DNA of 64,000 nucleotides from NCBI RefSeq assembly GCF_002251795.1, contig NZ_NOXU01000015.1, positions 38,774 to 102,773 of the forward strand. Reading direction: 5' to 3'. A program made the translations under genes and the position numbers. Each line of letters opens with the position of its first letter. Position 1 is the first letter of the stretch. The notes under the pieces are model-generated. The model searched no databases. It had not been told where the DNA came from and worked only from the letters and a program-made list of their open reading frames with translations. Source of the stretch: Niveispirillum lacus. GTDB taxonomy: Bacteria > Pseudomonadota > Alphaproteobacteria > Azospirillales > Azospirillaceae. Below, one piece after another: positions 32,033 through 42,308 of the stretch.

Positions 32033-35000
32033 ATGGCGAAATTTTTCATTGATCGCCCGGTCTTTGCCTGGGTGATCGCCATTGTCATCATGCTGGCTGG
32101 CGCGCTGTCCATCATGCGCCTGCCGATCGAGCAATATCCCGCCATTGCTCCGCCGTCGATTGCCGTTACCGCCTCTTATCCGGGTGCGTCGGCAGAGACG
32201 CTGGAAAAGACAGTGACACAGGTGATCGAGCAGAACCTGAAGGGTATCGATAATCTGCGTTATCTGTCGTCCAGCAGCGATGCCTCGGGCAGTGTGACGA
32301 TCACCCTGACCTTCAATGCCGGCACCGATCCCGACATTGCGCAGGTACAGGTGCAGAACAAGGTGACGCCGGCCTTGTCATCACTTCCCTCAGAAGTGCA
32401 GCAGCGTGGCGTGGTCGTCTCGAAATCGGCTGCCAGCTTTCTGATGGTGGCAGGTTTTGTGTCCAGGGACGGACGGTTGGACGGCAATGATCTGGGCGAT
32501 TTTGTTGCCTCCCGTGTGCAGGATCCGATCAGCCGGGTAAACGGTGTCGGCTCCGTCCAGGTGTTTGGTGGCGGCTATGCCATGCGAATCTGGCTGGACC
32601 CGATCAAGATGGCGGGTTTCGGGATTACGGTGGACGAAGTCTCCGCTGCAATCCGGGCGCAGAACGCCCAGGTATCCGCCGGTCAGGTCGGTGGCACGCC
32701 GTCGGTGAAGGGGCAGCAGTTGAATGCCACCGTCACGGCACAAAGCCGCCTGCAGACGCCTGAACAGTTTCGCACCATTCTGCTGAAGTCTGCCCGGAAC
32801 GGTTCGGCGGTGCATCTGGGTGATGTGGCTCGGGTGGAACTGGGCGGCGAAAGCTATGATTTCGTATCCCGCTATAATCGCCTGAACGCAGTCGGCTTGG
32901 CCGTCAATCTGGCGACCGGGGCTAATGCCCTGGAAACAGCGGCGGCTGTAAAGCAGGCCATCGAGACGCTGCGCCCCAGTTTCCCGGCGGGTGTTGATAT
33001 TGAATATCCATATGAGACAACGCCGTTCGTGAAACTGTCGATCCAGGAAGTGGTGAAGACCCTGGCGGAAGCCGTCGTACTGGTCTTCCTGGTCATGTAC
33101 CTGTTTCTGCAAAGCCTCCGGGCCACACTGATCCCTACCATCGCGGTGCCGGTCGTGCTGTTGGGCACCTTTGGTATCCTGTCGGCGTTCGGCTTTTCCA
33201 TCAACACCCTGACCTTGTTCGGGGTGGTGCTGGCCATCGGCCTGCTCGTCGATGATGCCATCGTGGTGGTCGAGAATGTTGAGCGTGTGATGGCGGAGGA
33301 GGGGTTGTCCCCCCGCGAAGCCACCCGCAAATCCATGGAACAGATCACAGGCGCGCTGGTCGGTATCGGTCTGGTCCTATCGGCTGTGTTTGTTCCCATG
33401 GCGTTTTTTCCGGGGTCCACCGGTGTAATCTATCGCCAGTTCTCCATCACCATCGTCTCGGCCATGGTGCTGTCGGTTCTGGTGGCCCTGATACTGACGC
33501 CGGCACTCTGCGCCAGTCTGTTGAAGCCCCAGGATCACAATGACCGGCGTGGATTTTTCGGTTGGTTCAACCGCAACTTCAACCGGGCCAACGAACGCTA
33601 TGTGACGGCAACCGGTGGGGTATTGCGACGCAGCAAACGTTTTCTGCTGGTCTTCGCCGGTCTGGTTGCCATCCTGGCGTTCCTGTTCATGCGCTTGCCC
33701 ACGGCCTTTCTGCCGGAAGAGGACCAGGGCATCGTCTTTGCCATGGTCATGGCGCCGCCCGGTTCCACCCAGGAACGCACCATGCAGACGGTAAAGCAGG
33801 TAGAGGATTATCTGCTGACCCAAGAAGCGGCCCATATCGAGGGCGTGTTCTCCGTCGGCGGCTTCAGCTTTGCAGGCAGCGGCCAGAACTCCGCTATGAT
33901 CTTTATCCGGCTGAAGGACTGGTCGCAGCGCCACGGCGCGGACGCAACGGCCCAGGCCATTGCCATGCGGTCGATGGGCGCCTTTATGGGTCTGAAGGAC
34001 GCGATGGTCTTCGCCTTCACGCCGCCGGCCGTCATGGAACTCGGCAACGCCACCGGCTTTGATTTCCAGTTGTTGGATGAGGCGGGTGCCGGCCATGAAG
34101 CGCTCTTGGCAGCACGAAACCAATTTCTGGGTATGGCGGCGCAACATCCCGCCCTGGCCGGCGTGCGCCCCAATGGCCTGGAGGACACCGCACAGTTGCG
34201 TGTCGATGTGGACAAGCAGAAGGCGGCGGCACTGGGGCTGGAGATTGCCGATATCAACAATACCCTCACCACATTCTGGGGCTCCACCTATGTCGATGAT
34301 TTCGTCGACCGGGGCCGGGTGAAGCGGGTATTTGTACAGGCCGATGCGCCGTTCCGCATGCTGCCAGACGATATCGGCAAGCTGCATGTGCGCAATAACC
34401 AAGGCGAGATGGTGCCCTTCTCGGCCTTTGCCACGGCGCACTGGTCCTATGGGCCGCCCAAGCTTGAACGGTTCATGGGGACGTCTTCCATGAATATCCA
34501 GGGGCAGCCTGCGCCGGGATACAGTTCTGGCGAGGCGATGGCGGCTGTGGAACAGTTGGTGGCGCAGTTGCCGCCTGGCGTGGGACTGGCGTGGACCGGT
34601 CTGTCTTATGAGGAACGTTTGTCTGGATCTCAGGCACCGGCCCTTTATGCGATCTCGCTGCTGGTGGTCTTCCTTTGTCTGGCCGCCTTGTATGAAAGCT
34701 GGTCGATCCCGTTGGCGGTGATGCTGGTGGTGCCGTTGGGAGTGTTGGGTGCTGTGGTGGCTGCTACCCTGACCGGCATGTCGAACGACATCTATTTCCA
34801 GGTCGGTTTGCTCACAACCATCGGTCTGTCCGCCAAGAACGCCATCCTGATCGTGGAGTTCGCCAAGGAATATTATGAAAAGGGCATGGGGCTGATGGAG
34901 GCCACCCTGGAGGCGGCGCGCCAGCGTCTGCGTCCGATTGTGATGACGTCCTTGGCGTTCATTCTGGGCGTTATGCCGCTGGCTTTGGCATCGGGTGCCG

Positions 35001-35155
35001 GATCAGGCAGCCAAAACGCAATCGGTATCGGTGTGGTTGGTGGCATGTTGTCTGCCACGGTGCTGGCCATTTTCTTTGTGCCGATCTTCTTTGTCGGTGT
35101 GGAAAAGCTGGTCATGCGTTTCAGCCCCAAGAAGCCGGATGCAGGACGGGAGTGA
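32033..35155 (+). CDS. RND multidrug efflux permease (AcrB/MexB, HAE1 family)
   Basis: 1040 residues, full length. N-terminus [20 protein letters not shown] and the [30 protein letters not shown] segment (the relay aspartates are in GLLVDDAIV of TM4) identify a proton-driven drug exporter of the HAE1 group. [15 protein letters not shown] and [17 protein letters not shown] belong to the porter loops. It sits 21 bases behind the adaptor gene and is followed almost directly by the outer-membrane component. Confidence 0.95.
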   Translation: MAKFFIDRPVFAWVIAIVIMLAGALSIMRLPIEQYPAIAPPSIAVTASYPGASAETLEKTVTQVIEQNLKGIDNLRYLSSSSDASGSVTITLTFNAGTDPDIAQVQVQNKVTPALSSLPSEVQQRGVVVSKSAASFLMVAGFVSRDGRLDGNDLGDFVASRVQDPISRVNGVGSVQVFGGGYAMRIWLDPIKMAGFGITVDEVSAAIRAQNAQVSAGQVGGTPSVKGQQLNATVTAQSRLQTPEQFRTILLKSARNGSAVHLGDVARVELGGESYDFVSRYNRLNAVGLAVNLATGANALETAAAVKQAIETLRPSFPAGVDIEYPYETTPFVKLSIQEVVKTLAEAVVLVFLVMYLFLQSLRATLIPTIAVPVVLLGTFGILSAFGFSINTLTLFGVVLAIGLLVDDAIVVVENVERVMAEEGLSPREATRKSMEQITGALVGIGLVLSAVFVPMAFFPGSTGVIYRQFSITIVSAMVLSVLVALILTPALCASLLKPQDHNDRRGFFGWFNRNFNRANERYVTATGGVLRRSKRFLLVFAGLVAILAFLFMRLPTAFLPEEDQGIVFAMVMAPPGSTQERTMQTVKQVEDYLLTQEAAHIEGVFSVGGFSFAGSGQNSAMIFIRLKDWSQRHGADATAQAIAMRSMGAFMGLKDAMVFAFTPPAVMELGNATGFDFQLLDEAGAGHEALLAARNQFLGMAAQHPALAGVRPNGLEDTAQLRVDVDKQKAAALGLEIADINNTLTTFWGSTYVDDFVDRGRVKRVFVQADAPFRMLPDDIGKLHVRNNQGEMVPFSAFATAHWSYGPPKLERFMGTSSMNIQGQPAPGYSSGEAMAAVEQLVAQLPPGVGLAWTGLSYEERLSGSQAPALYAISLLVVFLCLAALYESWSIPLAVMLVVPLGVLGAVVAATLTGMSNDIYFQVGLLTTIGLSAKNAILIVEFAKEYYEKGMGLMEATLEAARQRLRPIVMTSLAFILGVMPLALASGAGSGSQNAIGIGVVGGMLSATVLAIFFVPIFFVGVEKLVMRFSPKKPDAGRE

Positions 35156-35160
35156 CCATC

Positions 35161-36549
35161 ATGAACAAGTGTTTTTTCGCTCTGCCCCTGCTGCCGCTCC
35201 TGCTGGCCGGGTGCAGTATGGCCCCGGATTATCAGGCGCCGTCGACAGGCATTGCCGAACGATACCCGCAGGTTGACAGGCCGGTCATGCCAGTGGCTGA
35301 TCTGGGCTGGCGCGAATTTTTCCTGGATGAAGGCCTCCGCGGACTGATTGATCAGGCCCTGGCGCAAAACCATGACCTGATCGTGGCCACGACGAATGTG
35401 GAGCGCGCGCGTGCCCTCTACCGTGTTGAGCGATCGGCGCAGTTGCCGACGGTTAGTGCGGGTGCAACGGCCAGTCGGTCCCGTGCCAACGAACCAGCGC
35501 CCGCCATCGCCAACCAGTATCAGGTCAATGCCGGGGTCACGGCGTTTGAGCTCGATTTCTTTGGCCGGGTCCGTAACCTGTCGGACGCCGCACTTGAAAC
35601 GTACTTCGCCACGGCCGCCGCGCGGGAAACGGTGCGTCTGGCCCTCGTGGCCGAGGTGGCGAATGCCTATCTGGCCCTGCTGTCCGACCGGGAGCAGTTA
35701 GCCCTCACGGAACGGACCTTTCATGCTCAGAAGGAGAGCTATGATCTGATCAAGCAGGCCTATGATCGTGGAACCAGTTCCTTGCTGGACCTCCGTCAGG
35801 CTGAAACTGCGCTTGAGACAGCGCGTGCCGATCAGGCCGCGTTGCGTCGGCAGGTGGCACAGGACGAAAATGCCTTGGCCCTGCTGGTCGGTTCCCCGGT
35901 GAGGGTGAGCCCTGATAAACAGCTTGGCGAAGATGGCAGTCTGCTGCTGCCGGGGTTGCCGGAAGGTCTGCCCTCGGATCTGCTGGCCCGCCGGCCCGAC
36001 ATTGCCCAGGCCGAACATAATCTGCGTGCCGCCAACGCCAATATCGGGGCGGCACGGGCCGCCTTTTTCCCCCGCATCAGCCTGACCAGCGCGCTGGGAA
36101 CGGCCAGCCGTTCTTTGTCTGGCCTGTTTGACGGCGGTAGCAAAGTCTGGAATGTCGGGGCGGATGCCAGTCTGCCGATCTTTGATTTTGGTGCCAACCA
36201 AGCCAATCTGGACGTGGCCAAGGCCGACCGCGACATCGCGGTTGCCAATTACCAGGGGGCGGTGCGCACTGGCTTCCGCGAAGTTGCCGATGCCCTGGTT
36301 GCCCGATCGACCCTGGACGACCAGGTGGCTGCCCAGACGGCGTTGGTTGCAGCCACGCGGGAAAGCCACGATCTGGCCAAGCTGCGCTATGAGAAGGGCG
36401 TCGACAGCTACTTGCAGGTGCTGGACGCGCAGCGCAGCCTTTACGCTGCCGAAAGCACCCTGATCGCTTTGCGTCAACAACGCTTGTCCAATCTGGTCAC
36501 CTTGTACAAGGCTCTTGGCGGTGGACTATCTGACCGGGCACCGACCTGA
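35161..36549 (+). CDS. Outer-membrane efflux lipoprotein (NodT/OprM family)
   Basis: 462 residues from ATG 35161, with GGGAG ~9 bases upstream; GTG 35152 is an alternative that would overlap the permease stop. The lipobox is LLLAGC (signal peptide CFFALPLLPLLLAGC), and TolC-like coiled-coil repeats follow: RALYRVERSAQLPTVSAGA, FELDFFGRVRNLSDAALETY and LLARRPDIAQAEHNLRAANA. It forms the outer channel of the efflux system. A strong terminator follows. Confidence 0.93.
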   Translation: MNKCFFALPLLPLLLAGCSMAPDYQAPSTGIAERYPQVDRPVMPVADLGWREFFLDEGLRGLIDQALAQNHDLIVATTNVERARALYRVERSAQLPTVSAGATASRSRANEPAPAIANQYQVNAGVTAFELDFFGRVRNLSDAALETYFATAAARETVRLALVAEVANAYLALLSDREQLALTERTFHAQKESYDLIKQAYDRGTSSLLDLRQAETALETARADQAALRRQVAQDENALALLVGSPVRVSPDKQLGEDGSLLLPGLPEGLPSDLLARRPDIAQAEHNLRAANANIGAARAAFFPRISLTSALGTASRSLSGLFDGGSKVWNVGADASLPIFDFGANQANLDVAKADRDIAVANYQGAVRTGFREVADALVARSTLDDQVAAQTALVAATRESHDLAKLRYEKGVDSYLQVLDAQRSLYAAESTLIALRQQRLSNLVTLYKALGGGLSDRAPT

Positions 36550-36582
36550 ATTTCCGCACTGCAATATACGCAACGAGGTGAT

Positions 36583-36617
36583 GGGCGGGCCTCCCCTGTG
36601 GGGGCCCGCCCTTTGCC
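36583..36617 (+). terminator. Terminator of the RND operon
   Basis: GGGCGGGCC (36583-36591) pairs with GGCCCGCCC (36603-36611) and is followed by TTT. Confidence 0.75.
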
Positions 36618-37053
36618 ATTCGAGCGCCGTTACTGCCTCGGAGTCGCCACGGAGGCGCTGGCCCGTACCGGCTATGCTGTTGGTGTCGTCCCCCGGAACC
36701 CCTTTGGTCTTGGCTGTTTTCGGGCCATACCTCTACGAAAAGTCATAGGCGGGCTCGCCGAAAGACTGTGCTATTCCGGCATCAGACATGATAATCTTCA
36801 TGTCAGTAAGTTGTTTTTGTCCGTCTGCGCTTCCAACGCAGACCTTCCCTACGGTAATGTCTTTCCGATAGATCGAGGCCTATGGTAAACCTGCCACGGC
36901 TTCGGCACTGCGGTACGAAGGGGCGGACCGCGGGACATCTCAGAGAAGGAGCGTCTTCCGACACGACGATACGCTGCTTTTTATCGGTTCAGACGGACCG
37001 GTAAGGCGTGTTGTTGCTGCCGTTAAGAAAGCTCGCAAACCCGCGCCAGAAGG
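36612..37053. other. Gene-free interval
   Basis: About 440 bases between the efflux terminator and the WecA-like gene. Short open frames here have no ribosome sites or recognisable motifs. No iteron, palindrome or RNA gene was seen. Confidence 0.5.
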
Positions 37054-38091
37054 GTGGCAAAATTGGAATATCTTGTGGCCCTGGTCCTGCAGATCGCCCT
37101 GTCTGCCATTATCTGTTTTGCGGCAGCCCCGATTGGCAACGCGCTGGGCATCATGGATAAGCCTGATAGCCTTCGTAAGCTGCATCGTGGTGCCGTACCG
37201 CTGGTTGGTGGTCTTGCCATTCTTCTGCCAGCAACGCTCATTGGTGGCGGCCTCTCCTATCTGGATGGTGTGGGTCTGCACTGGGTCATTGTGCCGGTGA
37301 TGACGATCCTGTTCGTTATGGGCATGCTGGATGATCGCCAGCATTTGCCCCCGGTGGTGCGGCTGTCCGTGTCGCTGGTGATGTTTTCGTTCGCCATCAT
37401 TCTGGCACCGCAACTGGCCCTGACCTCGTTGGATTTTGGCGGTGGCACACGCATTGATGTCCCGCCCTTCATGGGCGCCATGCTGACCATCATCAGCCTG
37501 GTTGGCTTTCAATATGCGTTCAACATGAGCGACGGGGCCAATGGCGTGGCGTCTGGCATGGCTATGATTTGGGCCCTGTTCTTTGCCATGGCCGGTACCG
37601 GCACATTGTCCATGCTGGCGCTGCTGATTGTGGCGGGTGGGGCGGTGTTCCTGGCCTTTAACATGCGCGGTCGTATTTTCCTGGGCGACAGCGGGGCTTA
37701 TGGGATCTCGGCAGTGATGGGCCTGCTGGGTCTGGCCATCACCGGCCAAGCCGACAGCAGCCTCACCAACATGCAGTTAATGGGCCTGTTTTTGTTGCCC
37801 GTGATCGATTGTCTGCGTCTAATCGTCAGCCGCTTGCGTGCGGGGCGGGCGCCCTTCTCCCCCGACCGGGAGCATCTCCACCATTACCTCCTGCGCTGGC
37901 TGGTGTCGCCCACCCGTACTGCCCTGGCTTACTGGTCAATCGTGGCGGTGCCGAATATGGCGGGCGTGCTGGTCGGTGGTGTTTCCGGTTTTGCTCTGAC
38001 CGTCGGTCTGACCCTTCTGATGTATCGTTTCGCCATTGCCCGCACGGCGGCTGTTCCGGCTCCGGCGGTTGTTGGCGGCGATCTGCGGTGA
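37054..38091 (+). CDS. WecA/MraY-like polyprenyl-phosphate sugar-1-phosphate transferase
   Basis: 345 residues, ~10 membrane segments. Active-site motifs are D93-D94 in GMLDDRQHLP, NMSDGANGVASG at 157-168 (N-x-x-D-x-x-N), FLGDSGAYG, and REHLHHYLL, the HxHH-like loop of the WecA group. It transfers a sugar-1-phosphate from UDP to undecaprenyl phosphate at the inner face of the inner membrane, starting O-antigen, exopolysaccharide or teichoic-like glycans. Translation begins at a GTG with AGAAGG almost touching it, so the N-terminus is somewhat uncertain. No other polysaccharide genes are adjacent. Confidence 0.88.
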   Translation: MAKLEYLVALVLQIALSAIICFAAAPIGNALGIMDKPDSLRKLHRGAVPLVGGLAILLPATLIGGGLSYLDGVGLHWVIVPVMTILFVMGMLDDRQHLPPVVRLSVSLVMFSFAIILAPQLALTSLDFGGGTRIDVPPFMGAMLTIISLVGFQYAFNMSDGANGVASGMAMIWALFFAMAGTGTLSMLALLIVAGGAVFLAFNMRGRIFLGDSGAYGISAVMGLLGLAITGQADSSLTNMQLMGLFLLPVIDCLRLIVSRLRAGRAPFSPDREHLHHYLLRWLVSPTRTALAYWSIVAVPNMAGVLVGGVSGFALTVGLTLLMYRFAIARTAAVPAPAVVGGDLR

Positions 38092-38176
38092 GTTAAGGTT
38101 CCGCTGGGCACCTCTGCATTTGGTCTGAAGGATGAGCGGTCGGGAAATCTCCCCACCGTTTTGTTGACGCGGTGCA

Positions 38177-38193
38177 TTCAGCTTGGGTTCAGC
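38177..38193 (+). promoter_or_regulatory. Direct repeat typical of response-regulator binding
   Basis: TTCAGC-TTGGG-TTCAGC has an 11-bp period, one helical turn, 54 bases before the PepSY gene. OmpR/PhoB-type regulators bind such tandem sites. A TTGACG -35-like hexamer lies just upstream. Confidence 0.4.
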
Positions 38194-38246
38194 GCCGCCC
38201 TGCCAGGATCGGTTCCATCATCGATCCCACAGGAAGGAACCCAAAC

Positions 38247-38555
38247 ATGCCTTATCCCCGTCTTCTCGCCGGCCTGCTGCTGACCGGCTCTTTGGCTGCT
38301 GGTGCCTATGCCTATGCTCAAGGCGCCGGCACCGGTGTCGGCGCCCCGACCGTGGGCCCTGCTACTGCCAGCGACACGCTGTCCCTCCCGGCCCTGCTGG
38401 ACAAGCTGTCGGCCCAGGGTTACCGGGACGCCCATGCCGTGGAACGGAAAAGCGATAAGCTGGTGGAGGTAAAGGCTATTGGTCCCGATGGCCGCCGCCA
38501 GGAACTCTATGTCGATGCCCGCACGGGTGACGTCCTGAAAGTGGAGCATGACTGA
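38247..38555 (+). CDS. PepSY domain periplasmic protein
   Basis: 102 residues from ATG 38247 (AGGAAGGA upstream). A Sec signal peptide (LLAGLLLTGSLAAGAYAYAQ) precedes one PepSY domain: LPALLDKLSAQGYRDAHAVE, KLVEVKAIGPDGRRQELYVD and TGDVLKVE. Single-domain PepSY proteins are often paired with a cytochrome b, as here: the stop and the next ATG overlap (TGATG). They are thought to act in periplasmic redox or metal-linked regulation. Confidence 0.85.
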   Translation: MPYPRLLAGLLLTGSLAAGAYAYAQGAGTGVGAPTVGPATASDTLSLPALLDKLSAQGYRDAHAVERKSDKLVEVKAIGPDGRRQELYVDARTGDVLKVEHD

Positions 38556-39133
38556 TGGCCGACACGACATTCCCACCGGGGGAAGGGGCCATCACCCCAT
38601 CCGGTTCCGCCACGGTTCGTGTCTGGGATCGGCTGCAACGTCTTGCCCATTGGGGTATCGCCGCCGCCTTTCTGACCGCTTGGCTGTCGGCAGAAGAGGT
38701 GATGGCCCTGCATGAGGCCGCCGGTCTGATCATCATCGCCTTGGTGGGCTTTCGCGCGCTTTGGGGCTTGGTTGGCAGCAACCATGCCCGCTTCACCGAT
38801 TTCGTCCCGACTGTGCCCGGCCTTCTGGGCTATCTTCGGGCGATGATCCGGGGACGTGCAGATCGGCATCTGGGGCATAATCCCGCCGGCGGGGCCATGG
38901 CCTTGCTGCTTTGGTTCGGTCTTCTGGGGACGGCGGCGCTGGGCTTGTTCACCCGCTATCCCCTTCTGGCACTCCGCCCTTATGGTCATCTCCTGGAAGA
39001 GGCACATGAGGTCCTGGCCAATGGTACCCTGGTCCTGGTGGGGTTGCATCTGGCTGGGGTGTTGGTCAGCAGCCTGCTGCACCGGGAGAATCTGGTCCGC
39101 GCCATGCTGACGGGGCGCAAGCGGGCTGGGTAA
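38555..39133 (+). CDS. Cytochrome b561-like / NiFe-hydrogenase-type b domain membrane protein
   Basis: 192 residues, four membrane helices. VWDRLQRLAHWGIAAAFLTA, MALHEAAGLIIIALVGFRAL, GAMALLLWFGLLGTAALGLF and AHEVLANGTLVLVGLHLAGV carry the histidines (H in RLAHWG, ALHEAAG, EAHEVLA, GLHLAG) expected to bind two b hemes. It probably passes electrons across the inner membrane and is translationally coupled to the PepSY gene upstream. The partner redox system is unknown. Confidence 0.87.
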   Translation: MADTTFPPGEGAITPSGSATVRVWDRLQRLAHWGIAAAFLTAWLSAEEVMALHEAAGLIIIALVGFRALWGLVGSNHARFTDFVPTVPGLLGYLRAMIRGRADRHLGHNPAGGAMALLLWFGLLGTAALGLFTRYPLLALRPYGHLLEEAHEVLANGTLVLVGLHLAGVLVSSLLHRENLVRAMLTGRKRAG

Positions 39134-39201
39134 TACCAGCGGCATTCGCATCGATCACGATCAAGGCGGATTGCTGTAAGCTCTGCCTTCGTCCAAACAA
39201 A

Positions 39202-39229
39202 AACCCCGGCACCGCACGGTGCCGGGGTT
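39202..39229. terminator. Bidirectional terminator between cytochrome b and secDF
   Basis: AACCCCGGCACC (39202-39213) pairs with GGTGCCGGGGTT (39218-39229) with a GCAC loop. A/T runs on both sides serve both convergent genes. Confidence 0.85.
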
Positions 39230-39248
39230 TTGTCGTTTCAGACGGGGG

Positions 39249-41792
39249 TCAGGCCTTGGCGGCCTCGCCCTCGTTCCCTTCGGGGGGCGGCGGATCTTCC
39301 GCATCCATGGTCTTGCGCAGTCGGTTCTCCCCCAGATACAGCAGGATTGGGGCTGCGATGAAGATGGAGGAAGAGGTTGCCAGCAGGATACCGAACAACA
39401 GTGCCCAGGCAAACTCACGCAGGGCTTCACCGCCATAAAGCGCCAGCGGCACAATGGACAGGAATACGGCGATGTTGGTGTTGATGGTACGGGTCATGGT
39501 CTCGTTGATCGACCGGTCGATCAACTCACGCAGCGGCATTTTACGGTAAAGCCGCAGATTTTCGCGCACGCGATCATAGACCACGACCTTGTCATTGATG
39601 GAGAAGCCCATGATGGTCAGCATCGCTGCCACGGCTGTCAGGTTAAACTGCAGCCCCGACAGGGCGTAGAAGCCGACCGTTTTGGTAACGTCCAGCATCA
39701 TGGTCACCACCGCTCCTACACCGAACTGCCATTCAAAGCGGAAGGTGATGTAGAGCAGCATAAAGAAGGCCGCGAGAGCCAGGGCCAGCATGCCGTCGCT
39801 GAACAGCTCTGCCGACACTGATGCCCCCACCGCTTCCACCCGGCGGACTTCCGACCCCGGGAAATTCTGTTCCAGGGCGGCGGTCACGGCCTTGATGGCG
39901 AGCTGCTGGTTGCTCTCTGGCCCCTCCTGTCGTTCCATGCGCAAGATGACGTCGCGGTCGGTGCCGAAGGCCTGCAAAGCAACCGGTCCGACATTCACGC
40001 CGGCCATAACCTCACGCATCTTGGGGAAGTCGGTGGTTTCCGCCGTCCGCACCTCCATGACGATGCCGCCCGCGAAATCGATGCCGTAATTCAGGCCCGG
40101 CTTAAAGAACATGATGACGGACGCCGTGGATACAACCACCGACACGATCAGACCGATATGGCGGCCATTCATGAAGTTGATCTTCAGACCGGCGGTTTTC
40201 AGCTTGATGGGGCCGAAAACGGGCAGGTCCTTGGCGCGGGTGCGCTTGTACCACATCGCAGTCAGCAGGCGGGCCACAACGGTCGCTGTGAACATCGAGG
40301 TGATGATGCCCAGCGAGGTGGTGACCGCAAAACCCTTCACCGAACCGGTACCCACGATGTAGAGCAGCACCATCTTGATCAGGGTCGTCAGGTTACTGTC
40401 CATGATGGTGCCACGGGCCTTGATATAGCCCGTTTCCAGCGCCGACAGTGCTGACTTACCTTTGCGCAATTCTTCACGGATACGCTCGTTGATCAGGATA
40501 TTGGCGTCCACGGACATGCCGAGCGTTAGCACCACACCGGCAATGCCAGGCAGGGTCAGTGTCGCTTCCAGCATGGCCAGACAGGACAAAGTGAGGAACA
40601 GGTTGAAGACCAGGGCCGCGTTGGCGATCAGACCAAAGAAGCCATAGGTCAGCCACATATAGGCAAACACCAGCACGACACCGACGATACAGGAGATGAT
40701 GCCGGCTTTGATGCTGTCAGCCCCCAGTTCAGGCCCGATGGAGCGTTCTTCGACAACGGTCAAGGGGGCGGGCAGGGCACCGGCACGCAGCAGCACGGCC
40801 AGTTCATTGGCCGTCTGGGCGGTGAAGTTGCCGCTGATCTGACCGCGGCCGCCCAGAATCGGTTCATTGATCACAGGCGCAGAGATGACGCGGCCATCCA
40901 GCACGATGGCGAAGGGCCGACCGACATTCGCCTTGGTAATGTCGCCGAAGCGGCGGGCACCGATGCTGTCAAAGCTAAATGAAACGACCCATCGTCCCGA
41001 CTGCGGGTCAGCGCTGGGCTGGGCATCGGTCAGCGTGGCGCCATCCACTTCGACACGTTTGCGGACCAGAACCTGGGACCCACCGGCCCCCCGGTCGGCG
41101 TTTGGCAACCATTCAAAGCCGGGTGGTGCTGCGGTGCCCGGGGCCACGGTGGCGTCGCCTACCAGATGGAAGGTCATCTTGGCGGTCTGACCCAGGAGGC
41201 GCTTGATGCGGCCCGGATCGGTGATACCGGGCAACTGCACCAGAAGTCGGCTGGCACCCTGTCGGGCAACGATGGGTTCGTTCACGCCCGTCTCATCGAT
41301 ACGGCGGCGCACGATCTCCAGCGACTGCTCCACGGCCTTGCTGACGCGGTTGGTCAGGGCCTGCTGGCCAAAATCCAGGCGCAGACGCCCGGCTTCCGGC
41401 ACGATGGTGAAATCGGCAATCTCGCCGGGCAGGGTGCCCTGGGTCATCGGGCGCAGGGCGTCGGTGACGCGCTGGGCATCGCCCGGATCGGCCAGACGCA
41501 CGATCAGGCCGCTGCCTTCAACACCGACACCGGCGGCGCGCAGGTCGGCGGTACGCAGCAGGCTGCGCACTTCGTCCACGGCGTTTTCCAGCCGTTCGCG
41601 TTTGACCGCCTCGGCATCGACCTCCAGCAACAGGTACGAACCGCCTTGCAGGTCGAGGCCCAGGTTGAAATGGCGCATGGGCAGCCAGGAGGGCATGTTT
41701 TGCGGACCGACCAGACTGGGGATGGCCAGCGCACTGCCCAGGAAGCAGATCAGCAGAATGGCAATGGTCTGCAGACGTGTGAATTTAAGCAT
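39249..41792 (-). CDS. secDF: Protein translocase subunit SecDF (fused)
   Basis: 847 residues, SecD and SecF in one chain. The SecD half has LGLDLQGGSYLLLEVDAEAV, the P1 periplasmic domain and DRDE/G-type segments (VVLTLGMSVDANILINERIR). The SecF half begins about residue 540 (GLNYGIDFAGGIVMEV) and has MTIMGFSINDKVVVYDRVREN (here LTIMGFSINDKVVVYDRVR). It uses the proton gradient to drive late protein translocation. This is a core cell gene, usually chromosomal. It lies downstream of the guanidine operon, same strand, with an unassigned frame between. Confidence 0.95.
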   Translation of the reverse strand: MLKFTRLQTIAILLICFLGSALAIPSLVGPQNMPSWLPMRHFNLGLDLQGGSYLLLEVDAEAVKRERLENAVDEVRSLLRTADLRAAGVGVEGSGLIVRLADPGDAQRVTDALRPMTQGTLPGEIADFTIVPEAGRLRLDFGQQALTNRVSKAVEQSLEIVRRRIDETGVNEPIVARQGASRLLVQLPGITDPGRIKRLLGQTAKMTFHLVGDATVAPGTAAPPGFEWLPNADRGAGGSQVLVRKRVEVDGATLTDAQPSADPQSGRWVVSFSFDSIGARRFGDITKANVGRPFAIVLDGRVISAPVINEPILGGRGQISGNFTAQTANELAVLLRAGALPAPLTVVEERSIGPELGADSIKAGIISCIVGVVLVFAYMWLTYGFFGLIANAALVFNLFLTLSCLAMLEATLTLPGIAGVVLTLGMSVDANILINERIREELRKGKSALSALETGYIKARGTIMDSNLTTLIKMVLLYIVGTGSVKGFAVTTSLGIITSMFTATVVARLLTAMWYKRTRAKDLPVFGPIKLKTAGLKINFMNGRHIGLIVSVVVSTASVIMFFKPGLNYGIDFAGGIVMEVRTAETTDFPKMREVMAGVNVGPVALQAFGTDRDVILRMERQEGPESNQQLAIKAVTAALEQNFPGSEVRRVEAVGASVSAELFSDGMLALALAAFFMLLYITFRFEWQFGVGAVVTMMLDVTKTVGFYALSGLQFNLTAVAAMLTIMGFSINDKVVVYDRVRENLRLYRKMPLRELIDRSINETMTRTINTNIAVFLSIVPLALYGGEALREFAWALLFGILLATSSSIFIAAPILLYLGENRLRKTMDAEDPPPPEGNEGEAAKA

Positions 41793-41867
41793 GGGACTTG
41801 TCCGATCATCGGCGGCGGCCCGACGGCCGCGCCCTGGTGATCATGGGAATAAGGTGAAAGGTCGTCT

Positions 41868-42299
41868 TTAGCGGCCTGTGGGCGGTCCGCGCGGCTGACC
41901 AGGGCCGTTTGCGGCATTGCGCAAGGGCGGGCTGGAAAGGCGGACGGATGTTGCCGTGATGATCCGTGGGAGGACCGGAAGGCCAGTCGCGTCGGGGAGC
42001 GCCGCGAACCCGCCGCCATTACCGGTCAGGGCCTTGCCGTCGATCCGCAGAGCGACCTGGATCAAGGCCGGCTGCGACGGTGCGGTCAGCCGCTGATGAC
42101 AGTTTCCCAAGTCGGAACAGTCGCCAGCGATCTGTGCGATGCTGGCCCGCGCTGCCGGCCCGCTACTGCCCATGGCGCCGGCCAGCAGCACAAAGGCCGC
42201 CACCAGCAACAGACGCCAAGGGGGGAAAGACAGACGCAACAAGACCACCATCCAGACCATGAAGGATGGAGGAATACCCCTGTGTCGGCGTGCTGGCAA
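41868..42299 (-). CDS. Uncertain small hypothetical protein
   Basis: Up to 143 residues, or 130 from ATG 42260. A hydrophobic signal-like stretch (WRLLLVAAFVLLAGAMGSSG) is followed by a short secreted-type region with two cysteines (AGDCSDLGNCHQRL) and a Pro/Gly-rich tail. It begins nine bases after the allophanate hydrolase stop and precedes secDF. It fills a 500-base gap in which no other frame is convincing. No family is recognised and the tail is low complexity; it may be a real exported protein or an open frame by chance. Confidence 0.45.
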   Translation of the reverse strand: MPARRHRGIPPSFMVWMVVLLRLSFPPWRLLLVAAFVLLAGAMGSSGPAARASIAQIAGDCSDLGNCHQRLTAPSQPALIQVALRIDGKALTGNGGGFAALPDATGLPVLPRIITATSVRLSSPPLRNAANGPGQPRGPPTGR

Positions 42300-42308
42300 G
42301 CGGCAGGG

